From contig NW_005434656.1 of the NCBI RefSeq assembly GCF_000315625.1, positions 552,346 to 584,845 on the forward strand: DNA of 32,500 nt, given 5' to 3'. Numbering within the stretch: position 1 is the first letter of the stretch; each line of letters opens with the position of its first letter. The notes beneath the pieces were generated by a model. It was not told where the DNA came from and searched no databases. It saw only the letters and a list, made by a program, of their open reading frames with translations. The stretch comes from Guillardia theta CCMP2712 (taxonomy: Eukaryota; Cryptophyceae; Pyrenomonadales; Geminigeraceae). Both the position numbers and the translations under genes were made by a program. Of this stretch, positions 18,525-28,429 are shown piece after piece.

Positions 18525-21456
18525 TCAGTCCACTCCAAAGTTGTTCACTGTACGATTCGGATGATAGTCGTTGGTGCCGTTCCAGACGGATCCTGCGCTC
18601 CTTGCCATGCGACTGGCCTCAGCCTCGATCCACCGCCAGTGAGCCTGCAGACAGCGCTTAATCGGCCAGACAGTAAGACGAGACATGTCACGTGCAGACC
18701 TTGCGTGAAGTGATCTCCTCGGGAGGATAGTGGATGACGAAGACTTGAGGGGGGCGCGTGTCCCATGAGAGCTTCTTCTTCGCTCTCCCTCGGTTCATCC
18801 TTCTTGCCTGCCCAGCAAAGGGCTCTTGAGCAATCCTCGCGTCTTCGCGGCTCAGGTCAGACATGGACTGGATGCCCCTGGAAAGCTCCTTCATTAGCGG
18901 GTCCTCCATCTGGTTCGACAGCATCGCCAGGCGCTGGGCGTTTTCGTATCCTGCCACTCGGATGATTACCGATGAGCAGAAGACCCTCTCTCACCGTTAA
19001 GGAGAACTTCGTAGTGTTCGCCCTGCTTGCCTTCGAGCTCCTGCATGCTGTCAGCTCACAGAGGGAGCAGGGACGCGGGCAACCAGGGCCTTGGAGTAAG
19101 AGCGAGTTGCTTCATCGTAGTTGCTGAGACCCATAAACGCAATCGCCTGCAAGGAACTCAACCAGCCGACCACGGACGAGAGCGACGAGCCTGTCGGTGT
19201 CTTCCTTTCGCCCAGTTGGGCCTCAGCTCGATACAACGGTCCGCATCCTGGTGATGACTCATCAGGTTTCACGGCGAACAAGACGTGGGCAACCTTGAGA
19301 GCAAGGTCGAAAAGGTTGAGCTGAGCGTAAGTCGCACTCCTGTTGGACAGCAACAGAGCCAGAACATGCGGATCTGACTCGTTCTCTAGTGCCTCGGTGA
19401 AGAAAGCGACTGCAAGGGAGAACTCCTTCCTTCGGAACGCTTCATTGCCCTGCCTCATGGTGTCAGACTTTCCCACTTCTCCCAACTTATCACCTTCATC
19501 TTGGCGTCCGAGCTAGACTTGGAGGACGTCGTGTGCACTTCCTCAATCTTTCCCTGAGCTCAGCCCGAGCTGCAGAAGGCAAGGGGAATCACCTTGGGCG
19601 CAGCGTTGCGCACGTTGTGGGACGCCTCTTGTTTCTCGCTGGTCTGAGAGGATGCTGCGGCCATTAGGTAACCATGAAGTCTTCTAGAATCAATTCACAC
19701 CTTTCGGATGCACTTTGGTGTCTCTTGAGGGTCCAACACACACCCGGAACAGCGAGATCTGTAGAAGGGCGTTTTCGGGATCAAGCTCCAAGCCTTTCTC
19801 ATAGGCTGCCTCCGCTAGACCCATTTCGCCTTTGCCTTCATACCTGCGAGCTCACTTAGGGTTTGACATCCACCCGAGTGCTCGCACGCGACTCCCTGAC
19901 GGCAGTATCCCTTCGCCCAGCTCGGCTGCAACCGAACGCACTCGTTGCTGTCTTTGATCGCCTGCATGCAGGTCAACTGAACAGTCACGAGGATGCGGGC
20001 CAACCTGGTCCCACATCCTCAAGCTTGCATAGGCTGCGCTTCGATTGCTGCAATGGTTCAGTGAGAGAGAACATTGAAGCCGGAAGACCTGAAGAGAATA
20101 TGATTTTGAGGGTCAAGGACCATGGCATGGCTGTAATGCTCTATTGCTGCTTTGAAGTCTCCTAGCTCGAAGGCTTTGTTTCCCTTGGCCTGCTCCGATG
20201 ATGGGGATTTGGTAGAAGAAGACGATGAAGATGAAGTTGACGAGCGCTCATTACGAGAAGATGGGCTTGTAAGAGTCACATTCTCGGGAACTCCTTTTCC
20301 TTGAGCAGAGTATCCTCGACTCTCACGTTGCAATGGTGTATTTTGATTGTCATCATGGGATGTGAAGTTGAGACGGGGATCCTGCTTTGAACTGATTTCG
20401 TCATACGTGTTTGCCCTTCCGTCCTTGTCTGATGTTCGATTGCCTAAGACAGTGTGAGGAGGCCTAGCGTAGAATTTCGGCCTACCTCTTGCTTTGGATT
20501 TCTCTTGATCCAAACTATCGATCCTGCCTGTCGGAGGATAGTCACAAATCTATCGCGAAAGGCGAAACATACCTTGAATTGTTATCTTGTCCGAATCCAA
20601 GGGCAATGCAGCTTGATAGGCTTCTATCTGAATCGTGTACGTCTTAAATTGATAAATGATATCATGTTTCAGTTACCGCCTGGTCCAATAACCCTTGTCC
20701 TGCAAGCGCTGCAGCCTTTCTGCAGTATCCTTTCGACCATTTCGGCGCCAACTTAATCACTCTATCCGCATCTCTCAGCGCCTGCCAACACGCTGTCAAC
20801 AACACCGGAGATACTTACTTGGTCGATGAGATGGGTTTGCAGACCTTGTCATATTGCAACATATGGCAGAAGCAAGCTGAGCGATTTGAAAGCAGTTTAA
20901 ACCTTCCAAGAAGTCACCTTAGTGGAGGAATGGGTGAGAATGTGACATACAAGTCGCCATGGGAGGGATTCAGATCAATCGCGATGGTGTAATGCTGGAT
21001 AGCCTCTTCGAACGCTCCTTCTTTGAATGCCGCATTTCCCATCGCCTTGGCCATCTGAACCTGTGTCTCCGTGAGCCCCTGCTCGAACTTCTCATTTCCT
21101 GGCACGAGCTCCAGAGCCTTGGTGAAAGCCTGCATGAGTAGGTCACTGGCAAGAAAGGATCGGAGAGTAAATCCTATCACTTGTTCCGCAACTTCAAACT
21201 CCTCCATAGCGAGTGCAGCCTTCGCTAACCGATAGTGACCTTGAGACCACTCGGGCTTCAGGTTGATGATCTGTTCAGCCTCCATCCTAGCTTCATCGTA
21301 TCTCTTTGCAGAGTGCAACGCATCACATTTCGAGCTCAGCAGGCGGATTATCTCTGTCAAGTCTTTGGTAGTTCTGAGGGCTTCAGTGTATGACGCTGCT
21401 GCTGCATCAAACTTTCCCATCTGCATGAAACGATCGCCTTGCGAGCTTCGGTCCAT
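18525..21456 (-). CDS. STI1/Hop-like co-chaperone with four TPR blocks (gene H)
   Basis: Many short exons. Well-supported ones are 21456-21181, 21129-20947, about 20889-20845, 20781-20677, 20627-20573, 20527-20089, 20047-20005, 19961-19888, 19843-about 19744 and 19247-19191, and there is a final exon ending at 18525. TPR block 1 starts MDRSSQGDRFMQMGKFDAAA. Block 2 has MGNAAFKEGAFEEAIQHYT and SNRSACFCHML. Block 3, after a Ser-rich linker, has SEQAKGNKAFELGDFKAAI and SNRSAAYASLRMWDQAIKDS. Block 4 has MRQGNEAFRRKEFSLAVAFF and ADRCIELRPNWAKG. The SNRSA and P-x-W-x-K-G signatures are typical of STI1/Hop, which links Hsp70 and Hsp90 through their C-terminal tails. A short segment with MEDPLMKELSRGIQSM may be an STI1 (DP)-type motif. 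Four TPR blocks are more than the three of Hop. The 19147-19190 intron has a GC donor, and the acceptor before exon 3 is missing its AG. Confidence 0.8.
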
Positions 21457-22100
21457 CTTGATGTTTGCTATAGTCTTGTGCAAACTTCGTCAATCTTGAA
21501 AGGCCTCGAAAGGGATCATCAATGTGTTGGTCCAGAAACTGCTGGATAAAATCAGATGAGAATAAGCTAATTGTCGATGCAATGATAGTTTGAGTTTACA
21601 GCTTCGATCATCTTATCGAGGAATCTAATCTGTCAAAACGTAGAAGATATAGATAATTCTACCCTCTCATCCATCCGCACTGACAGTCTGATGCTGGAAA
21701 GCCAAACAGCTTCTGATCGCCTTGCATTACATTGTGCTTGTTTTCAACTTTGGGAGTCGGGAGAAAAAGAGGACTCTCAAGGTCCTCTTTTTCTCCTTGC
21801 ATTATGCTCTTCTTCTCCTCCTATAAATCCCAAAGCCCTATGTGTTCCTCCCTTTTGCATAACTCCCTCTCTTTCTGTTCATGATGTTTACCCTTCATCC
21901 TCGCCATTTTCGATCATTCCTCTTTCGTAGCATTTTCAAAGTCTTCTTATTCACCCTGTGAAGGCTTCTTACCATCTAGTGTTTCCTTCCTCATCTAGTC
22001 TTCCTGTTCCTCTTCCTGTTCCTCTTCCTCGCTCCTAGTTGCTCCGCTTCACCTCCGCCGCAGCTGATCACTGAAATTGCATGATCTCAATTTCAACGTT
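21457..22100. other. 5' flank of gene H
   Basis: No gene is seen. Between 21750 and 22060 the plus strand is pyrimidine-rich (TTCCTGTTCCTCTTCC repeats), so the gene H sense strand is purine-rich. Confidence 0.4.
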
Positions 22101-22104
22101 CACA

Positions 22105-22245
22105 TGACCCCACCCTTTACAGAAAGTACCCCACCCACCTCGACACCAGTGTCTACACTGATATGAAAACCACCCCACCCTCTTAGACAGAAAACCTTGT
22201 TACCACCTACCCCCTTCTATTCAGACAAGTTCGCCCACCCTTTGT
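22105..22245 (+). other. C-rich arm of the H/I head-to-head spacer
   Basis: Runs of CCCCACCC, ACCACCCCACCC and CTACCCCC. G-rich when read in the sense direction of gene H. Confidence 0.7.
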
Positions 22246-22274
22246 TGTATCGGTCAAATAGAAGAAAAAAAGAA

Positions 22275-22395
22275 AAGGGTAAGGTAGGAGGGGTGGGTTG
22301 TGGGGTAAAAACGGAGGGACGTGTGGTTGACCGGTGAATCAAGAGGGTGGGGTGGTGGCCAGGGGGGGGGTTCAGCTAATGGGTCAGGCTCCGGT
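22275..22395 (+). other. G-rich arm of the H/I head-to-head spacer
   Basis: Runs of GGAGGGGTGGG, GGGTGGGGTGGTGG and a G9 tract, G-rich on the sense strand of gene I. It is separated from the C-rich arm by only about 30 bp of A-rich DNA. Confidence 0.7.
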
Positions 22396-22399
22396 GGGG

Positions 22400-22969
22400 T
22401 ACTTGTGATGGAAAGGTGAGTGCGCGGGATCGAAAGTTTGTGGCATGAGGCCGAAGCGAAAGATGGAAAATGGCGCGACGAGAAGTTTGAGAGAGAAGGA
22501 ATGCGAGCACCAAGACAAGAGACAAGACGAGCCGATCATTGAAGAAAGGGAGAGAGAGAAAAAATGTCGTCTGCCAAATCCGACCTTTCCTATGACAAGG
22601 CGCGGCACCACAAAGCTTCAACTTAGGATAGGACGTTTGCAAAGCTTCTGCGAGATGATGAATTCCTCTCAGGCTGAATGTAAGGAACTTCAAACGTTCA
22701 CATTTTGATGCGTAATCAATGTTCAGGCCTCCTTCGCTCATCAAGCTGCGTAGATCGGTAGGTTTGCGATGATTGGCTGCGAAGTTTGCAATCATGCGTG
22801 TTCACCCTCAGTTATACACTGGCTGGAGCTTTTTTGTTATTGGAGGATTCGAGCCTTGAAATCAATTTCACAAACTTTGTTGCTTCCGTTTTGTGAGATT
22901 TGTGAGACGGAAATTTAAGCCTTTGATGCAGTTTTTGTCAGGATCACTCTCAAACAGGATGACGATTTT
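22400..22969. other. 5' flank of gene I with ambiguous open frames
   Basis: Both strands carry an open frame: plus 22445-22708, Lys/Glu/Arg-rich, and minus 22795-22376, starting MIANFAANHRKPTDLRS. Neither has clear splice signals or a domain. The plus frame follows the purine bias of leaders in this window. Either could be a real small exon; I do not call one. Confidence 0.3.
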
Positions 22970-23491
22970 ATGGCTAATCCGAACGCAGAGATAACCATCT
23001 GCAGCATATTTTCGATGTTGACGATGAAGCCTCATGTGGTTCCAGACTTTCATCAACTAGAAAATGAGCAGTTTTTTAATGGATGGCAAAGCTTTATTCA
23101 ATTTTCATCATGCCCAAGATCAAAAATATACCAGGTAGAAGCGGAAATCCTGAGACTTGTCAAATGGAAGTGTTGCTATCAGTGAGTATGCGGAAGGCAA
23201 ACGTTTCTGTCTGACGGATGCTACAGGTGGGAAGCGCGAGAAGAAATCATTGCATGTTTTGAAAGATTTGGAGACGTCGGTGCAGCCCTGGCTTCCAGAT
23301 CCAGATGCCCGAAGATTGACTGGAATGATGCTATGCGTTTCGATCCGAGCCAGGACTCTACTGTTGAGGACCTAGATTATTTCTTCAATGGCTTGTTTCT
23401 TTTCCAACACGAGCGATTGAATTTTGAAGAAGTGTCGACCCCGAATACCTCTGCAGAATCAACTACAATGGATTCGGAGGACTCGGAGTGA
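22970..23491 (+). CDS. Small orphan protein (gene I)
   Basis: Two exons, 22970-23181 and 23227-23491, with a 45-bp intron (GTGAGT donor, ACAG acceptor). They join in frame to 158 residues. The second exon has no ATG of its own but is clearly protein-like: WEAREEIIACFERFGDVG, then KIDWNDAMRFDPSQDSTVED, then an acidic tail DSEDSE before the TGA. I do not recognise the family. FERFGDVG is reminiscent of an RRM helix, but no RNP motifs are present. The ATG at 22970 gives the simplest model. The preceding bases also read in frame (Asp-Asp-Asp-Phe) after a possible acceptor, so an upstream exon may exist. It converges on gene J, whose stop is 387 bp away. Confidence 0.6.
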
Positions 23492-23878
23492 TTCAGAGTT
23501 GGTCTGTTTTTTTTCAAGGTCTGATGAGCATTAAATACGAAAACAGTGAAGTCGTTCACTTACATTTGTTGAATCTCTTGCAATCTTGCTGACGCGTTTT
23601 GCCGTTCCTAATCCCTAGATCCAAATTTAAAGGGAAGAGAAAATGCGGACAGAGGATGAAGGGCATTGTATAATTGAGGGGGGGCAAAGACAGATGAGAA
23701 GGAATGGAAGAACGCGAGATTGAAATGTCTTCATCATGAATGTTGAAGATAAGAATGAATGAAGTGAAGGAAAAGAAGAGCAACATGAGAAGATTTCAAC
23801 AGAAGGACAGCAGGTATAACAACACAAGAGTCCTGATGACTTTTGACTTGTCTCTGATGTTTCAAACAACATTCACAT
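23492..23878. other. Convergent spacer between genes I and J
   Basis: 387 bp of AT-leaning sequence holding both 3' ends. No long G-tract array, repeat or convincing ORF. Confidence 0.5.
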
Positions 23879-26800
23879 CTATTCACATCGTAGGTTTCGA
23901 AATGCTACATACAGCTTGTGTCCTTCTACAGTGCGCTTGTCCATGAACTCTCTCGTTATCATCTGCAGCTCACAGATATGCCCTGCTACCCCCAGCTCCC
24001 TCGTCCTCTCCGTCACCACCCGCACGTTCATCACTACGTCCCGGTACCCTCCCGTCGTCCTCGAGTTGTAGCTCGGGTCCAGCCTGTTCTTGATCCGCAT
24101 CACTACCAGCTCAGGGTCTTCGAGGATGCGGTCGAGGCAGTCGCAGAGGTCCTGGAGGCGCTCGAAGACGATACACTGCCGCACCACGTCAAGCAGCCTG
24201 GGCACTTCACTGTTGTAGGAGCGAACAAGCTTCTGTATCGATCGTTCCAAGGTCTTGACATGCGCCCATCGGACCCTCTGCTTGAGATTCTCGTCTCCCA
24301 TGGCGTCCTCCCATGCGACATACTCCACCGGGTCACTCCCCTCCTGGGAGTTGGAAGGGAAGAGACCGCGGGAGGTCGCAGCGAGGTCTTGAACTTTCTT
24401 GAGGAAGATCGGGTGTATGAAGACTGCCTGCATGTAGAGCTGGTCGAGCGACGTGACTCGAGGCTCCTCGCTCTCCTGCCACATGGTCTTACTGGGAACG
24501 ATGTTGGAGAACGAGTGTTCATGGCTGCCCTTCATGACCCAGTCTAGGAGATCCGAGGTCGCTCGGGGAGAGTCGGCGGAGTCGTTGAGCCTTCGCTGAG
24601 CGATGCTCTCAGTCGAATGAAGCTTTGATGCGTTCTTGATGCGATCCAACAATCGCTGAGTGTCTTCGGAGGCAGAGAGCTTGGACCAGAGCTCGTCGTA
24701 CTGCTGCCTCTCAGCCTTGATGTTGCGAGAGGCATGGAGGAGGTGCACCCTGCGCCCGATGATGAAGTAGAGCCACACGGTCATGAGGATGAAGTTGGAG
24801 TAGCCCATGTCGATCACCGTCACTGAGCTCTGAAAGAAGTTTGTCAGAGCGGCAGACCCTCCGACGGAGGTGAGGAACGAGTAGATGGGCAGAAGTCTCA
24901 TCATGTACTGCTCTGCCAGCTGGATCACAAGCCCGAAGGACGAGTCGGAGATCGCCCAGATGAGCTGGTAGATGAGCCTCTGCACCGTTTTCGCCTTGGC
25001 GGCTGCCAGATAGAACTCCCAGGCTCCGACGACGTGGAACAAGGACGCGAAGAAGAACTTGGAGGTCTTGTAATGGCCGAGACGGGAGGCCAAGACCGAG
25101 GAGAAGCAAGCAAAGGGCTGGTAGAAGGCAAAGAAGTGATAGAAGTACCTGTCCATTCTGACCTCGACGTTGAAGCTGATGCGAGCTCCCGTACTCTGCT
25201 TCCCCTGGTCGCAGATGCTCTCGCTCGGAGTCGCCTCGCAAGAGAAGTCTGTCCACTTCTTCCATCTCTCTGCTGGTAGCGCAACACCTCCGCTTGCCGG
25301 CTGGTCGAGGACGAAGAGATGAAACGCGACAGGGTCGAGTCCTTTCCCCTGCGTCTGACGGCTGAGGGAGGAGCGCCACCCATTGGCCTCCACTGGGGGA
25401 GAGAAGAAGAAGTAGAGAGAGTCGTTGAGAGCCTTGGAGGAGGAGGGGCTAAGCTCTGCACAGCTGTTCAGCACGAGGGTGAAGTTGGAGACGGAAGCTT
25501 GGGGCACGGAGGTACGCGGGACTTGATCTCGGTATTGGAGAATCTCAAGCCTTGCAACGTGAACAACAGAAGAGTTGTTGCTCATAATGGGGCGCATGTT
25601 GTGTGTCGAGCTGTACATGTAGGTCAGCAGGATTCCCGTGAAGATCAGCGCGAGTCGGAAGGTTGTTTTGTGGAGAGCGTTGGTGACTGGGCTGGAGGAG
25701 AAGATCACGCTCGATGTCATTGAAGTTTGTATCCCCGTCACAACACTCCGCAGCTTCTCGTCCATGATGCCTCCTGGGTACCTCCCTCTCAGCTTCAGCG
25801 TCCAGTCAAGGAAGCAGCCATCTTGCTGCTGACCCTCTTCTTGCACGTCTGACCCCATCAGCTTGTCCTTCTCGAGGAGTCGGGCGGAAACTCTGTCTAT
25901 GCTCTCTTGGATCGAGGACACACTCGTCTTCATCACCAGCTCCGCCTTCGACCTCCTGCTCGTCAACCTCTGCCACACACCCTGATCCCTCAGCATGTGC
26001 TTCAACTTCCGGTACCGCAGCCGGCGCTCTGGAGTGCAGAGCCTGTGCAATCCGACAATGCTGAGCCGAAGTTCACAGATATGCCCTGCTACCCCCAGCT
26101 CCCTCGTCCTCTCCGTCACCACCCGCACGTTCATCACTACGTCCCGGTACCCTCCCGTCGTCCTCGAGTTGTAGCTCGGGTCCAGCCTGTTCTTGATCCG
26201 CATCACTACCAGCTCAGGGTCTTCGAGGATGCGGTCGAGGCAGTCGCAGAGGTCCTGGAGGCGCTCGAAGACGATACACTGCCGCACCACGTCAAGCAGC
26301 CTTGAAGTGTCTCCTTGGCACAGGGAAAGGATCTTTTCGATCGCTCGGCTCGCAGTCTTCAGTCCTGCACTCTCGAGCTGCTTCCTTGCTCTCGCGTCCT
26401 CCTGCGCTTCCTGCAACCGCACATACTCCATGCCGCCGTCTGCAGCGACAGGCAGCGCCAGCATCCCGTTGGCGCCTTCAGCCAGCTTGTGGGCCTTACG
26501 TCGGAAGCACGGCTCAACAAGCACCGCTATGGCGTACAACTGATCGAGACTGCCAACTACTCCCAGGGCTGATCGCTGCTGAATGCTTTGAGCTCCGTTC
26601 TCATGGGACAGACCCGCAACAAGCTTGTAAACTCGTTGGGTGCGGCAGGAGCAGGAGACATTGACTACCTCCTGCGCGTCCTCCCCAACCTCCTCAACAT
26701 GGGCTGAAACGGCAGCCTCGTGCTCCCTCACGCGATCTTGGAGGAGCCGAAGAGTCTCCGGGTCCCGGCTCATGATCGCTTCCCACTCCCTGGTGAAGAC

Positions 26801-27757
26801 CGATCGGTCCTCCTCGATGAGCCTCTCTCCTCTGCGTATCAAGAGCATGCGGAAGAGAAGGGCAGAGCAGAGCAGGGCGAGGGCGATGATGCTGTCGTAG
26901 GGCACAAACCAAGGGGCTGCTGCACACAAGTAGATGAAGTTCGAGAGCATGCAAAGCTCTATCACGCACAACTCACAAAACAGCATCGGGCAAGGAAACA
27001 GCACCAGGTCCTACACAGACGTCAGGCAGGCAGAAGACGGCAGTACTCCAGTGCCTTGATCGCAACGAGCAAGAAGAGGAAGGCTGGAGTGCCCGAGATG
27101 GTCTTCTGGTATCGCTCGTTCCGGACTAGTCGCGTGAAGACGATGAGGTTCACAATCGCGTCCAGGAAGCCGAACAAGATGAAGATCTGGGTCTCAGATC
27201 AACCTACACGTGCGAAACTTCATCAAAGTTACCTGCCGAACCCAGGTGACTCTCTTCGCCATGGCCGCCAGCGTAGCGAGGATCAGCGCAATGGGAGGCA
27301 GGAAACCGCTCAGCAGCTCCAGCCTCGCTTCGGACCCGCAGGAGAGCCCTAGCTGGAACTCTTGAGGCTCCAAGATTACGTGGAGGTTGCCTTCGTTGGG
27401 GAAGAAAAAGCCTTTGTCACGGAGCTCTGATATCCCTCGCACTCGCAGAGCTATCCATGGCACGACGATCACAAGGGCTAGAAGCTGACCGACTCTCGAG
27501 CGCATGAGGGCGGTTAGCGGCTCCGCTGAGAAGAGGAAGGTGGAGAGCTGGCCGTGCCATCTGTTGGCGTCGTCTCGCACAGCCCTGTCCATGAAGTCTC
27601 CAGGGAGCTGAGTGCAGAGCATGACGAAGACCTGCATCAACTTTGGGCATGACCTCGGAGGTTCTGAAGGTCCTGGGGGAGGTTGAAGTGCTTCCATGCC
27701 ATCATCGCTGGTGGTCGGATGAACTTTGGAATTCTCAGGGTGCAGTAGGGATGACAT
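23879..27757 (-). CDS. Multipass membrane protein with two tandem RelA/SpoT-like domains (gene J)
   Basis: Exons 27757-27233, 27186-27055 and 27010-23879 close in frame at 1262 residues. The second intron is 44 bp with a GC donor. The protein is a twice-repeated module of membrane segment, loop, further membrane segments and soluble domain. The soluble domains are at about residues 456-531 and 1157-1232. They share LLDVVRQCIVFERL, VVMRIKNRLDP, TTGGYRDVVMNV and GHICEL, a pattern like RelA/SpoT nucleotidyltransferase-fold proteins (GYR followed by E-x-Q). Module 2 ends ELQMITREFMDK and GHKLYVAFR, as expected. In module 1 the corresponding part is ELRLSIVGLHRL and looks degenerate. Each domain is preceded by SLDQLY. 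Alarmone-type synthesis or another nucleotide chemistry at a membrane is possible but unproven. The two core blocks appear identical in DNA over 230 bp. Confidence 0.75.
23970..24199 (-). repeat. 230-bp repeat copy in gene J module 2
   Basis: Appears identical base for base to 26073-26302, in the same orientation and codon phase, offset 2103 bp. It encodes the core of the second RelA/SpoT-like domain. Confidence 0.93.
26073..26302 (-). repeat. 230-bp repeat copy in gene J module 1
   Basis: Partner of 23970-24199. Similarity stops abruptly on both sides although the flanking protein is still recognisably homologous upstream (SLDQLY and beyond). Confidence 0.93.
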
Positions 27758-27904
27758 CCCTACTGATGCCTACCTGTGCCTTTGATCGGGACCTCTCCCA
27801 GTGGAGCTCGTCATGACCTCTCATGTTTGAGACCTTCCATGATGCTCATCACCAACATGACGTTGAAGGGCACGAGAAACTTTTATCGTCTCAAGGTATG
27901 ATTC
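27758..27904. other. Immediate 5' flank of gene J
   Basis: Ordinary sequence. Further upstream exons of J cannot be excluded, but none is evident. Confidence 0.3.
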
Positions 27905-27964
27905 GAGATCGAGATCGAGATCGAGATCGAGATCGAGATCGAGATCGAGATCGAGATCGAGATC
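27905..27964. repeat. GAGATC hexanucleotide array
   Basis: Ten perfect copies of GAGATC in the J/K head-to-head spacer, followed by AGG-rich low complexity to about 28040. Arg-Asp and Leu-Asp frames through it are artefacts. Confidence 0.95.
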
Positions 27965-28079
27965 AAGAGGAGGAGCAAGAGGGGAGGAGGAAGGGAGGAG
28001 GAGCAAGAGGAAGAGGAGGAGCAAGAGGAGGAGGGGACGCAGTTTTAGTAGTCCACAACTTCCGAGTCAAGCTTAGTTA

Positions 28080-28240
28080 GTACCCCCCTAACCCCTACCC
28101 CCGCTACCCGAGGCTACCCCCTACCCCTACCCCCACCCCCCACCCCTACATCTGGTTCTTTTTTTGTCACTTGGCCCTGCCCCTCCCCATGGAGTACCCC
28201 CCTTATTCCCATTGTTAACGACCGTGGACCCACCCTCCTT
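28080..28240 (+). other. C-rich arm of the J/K head-to-head spacer
   Basis: Dense ACCCCCTA, CTACCCC and CACCCC words. These superficially resemble degenerate telomere repeats but are irregular. Read in the sense of gene J the tract is G-rich. Confidence 0.7.
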
Positions 28241-28324
28241 ACCGGATCTGCACACCGTCCGGGGTTGCTTCACCCCTCAAGTCAACTAAATCTCATTTTT
28301 GAAGCAAGTCGAAGAAGACGGCCT

Positions 28325-28420
28325 TGTATGGGGGTGGTCAGAGTCCTTATAGGGGGTGGTCCACAGATCGGACTCTTGACGGCGTGGGCTATCATCAACA
28401 GTTAAGGGGGTGGCGCGGCG
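28325..28420 (+). other. G-rich arm of the J/K head-to-head spacer
   Basis: Three GGGGGTGG runs (ATGGGGGTGG, ATAGGGGGTGG, AAGGGGGTGG) G-rich in the sense of gene K, directly before GC-rich island 2. Confidence 0.65.
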
Positions 28421-28429
28421 AGTCCCGGC

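Noticed and set aside
22376-22795. Minus-strand ORF starting MIANFAANHRKPT
   Set aside because: Plausible first 60 residues, but it runs into low-complexity sequence, has no clear donor, and is opposed by an equally open plus frame. Left as unresolved.
24711-25461. Long alternative-frame ORFs inside gene J
   Set aside because: Shadows of the 1044-codon exon of J, which has the membrane and domain pattern and the duplicated core in one frame.
27823-28080. Arg-Asp repeat ORF (and its antisense Leu-Asp ORF)
   Set aside because: Product of the GAGATC microsatellite; 60-bp perfect arrays are open in several frames by chance.
28080-28240. Interstitial telomere repeat
   Set aside because: CCCTA-like words are irregular and mixed with CCACCCC; similar tracts occur in other head-to-head spacers, so a telomere origin is not needed.
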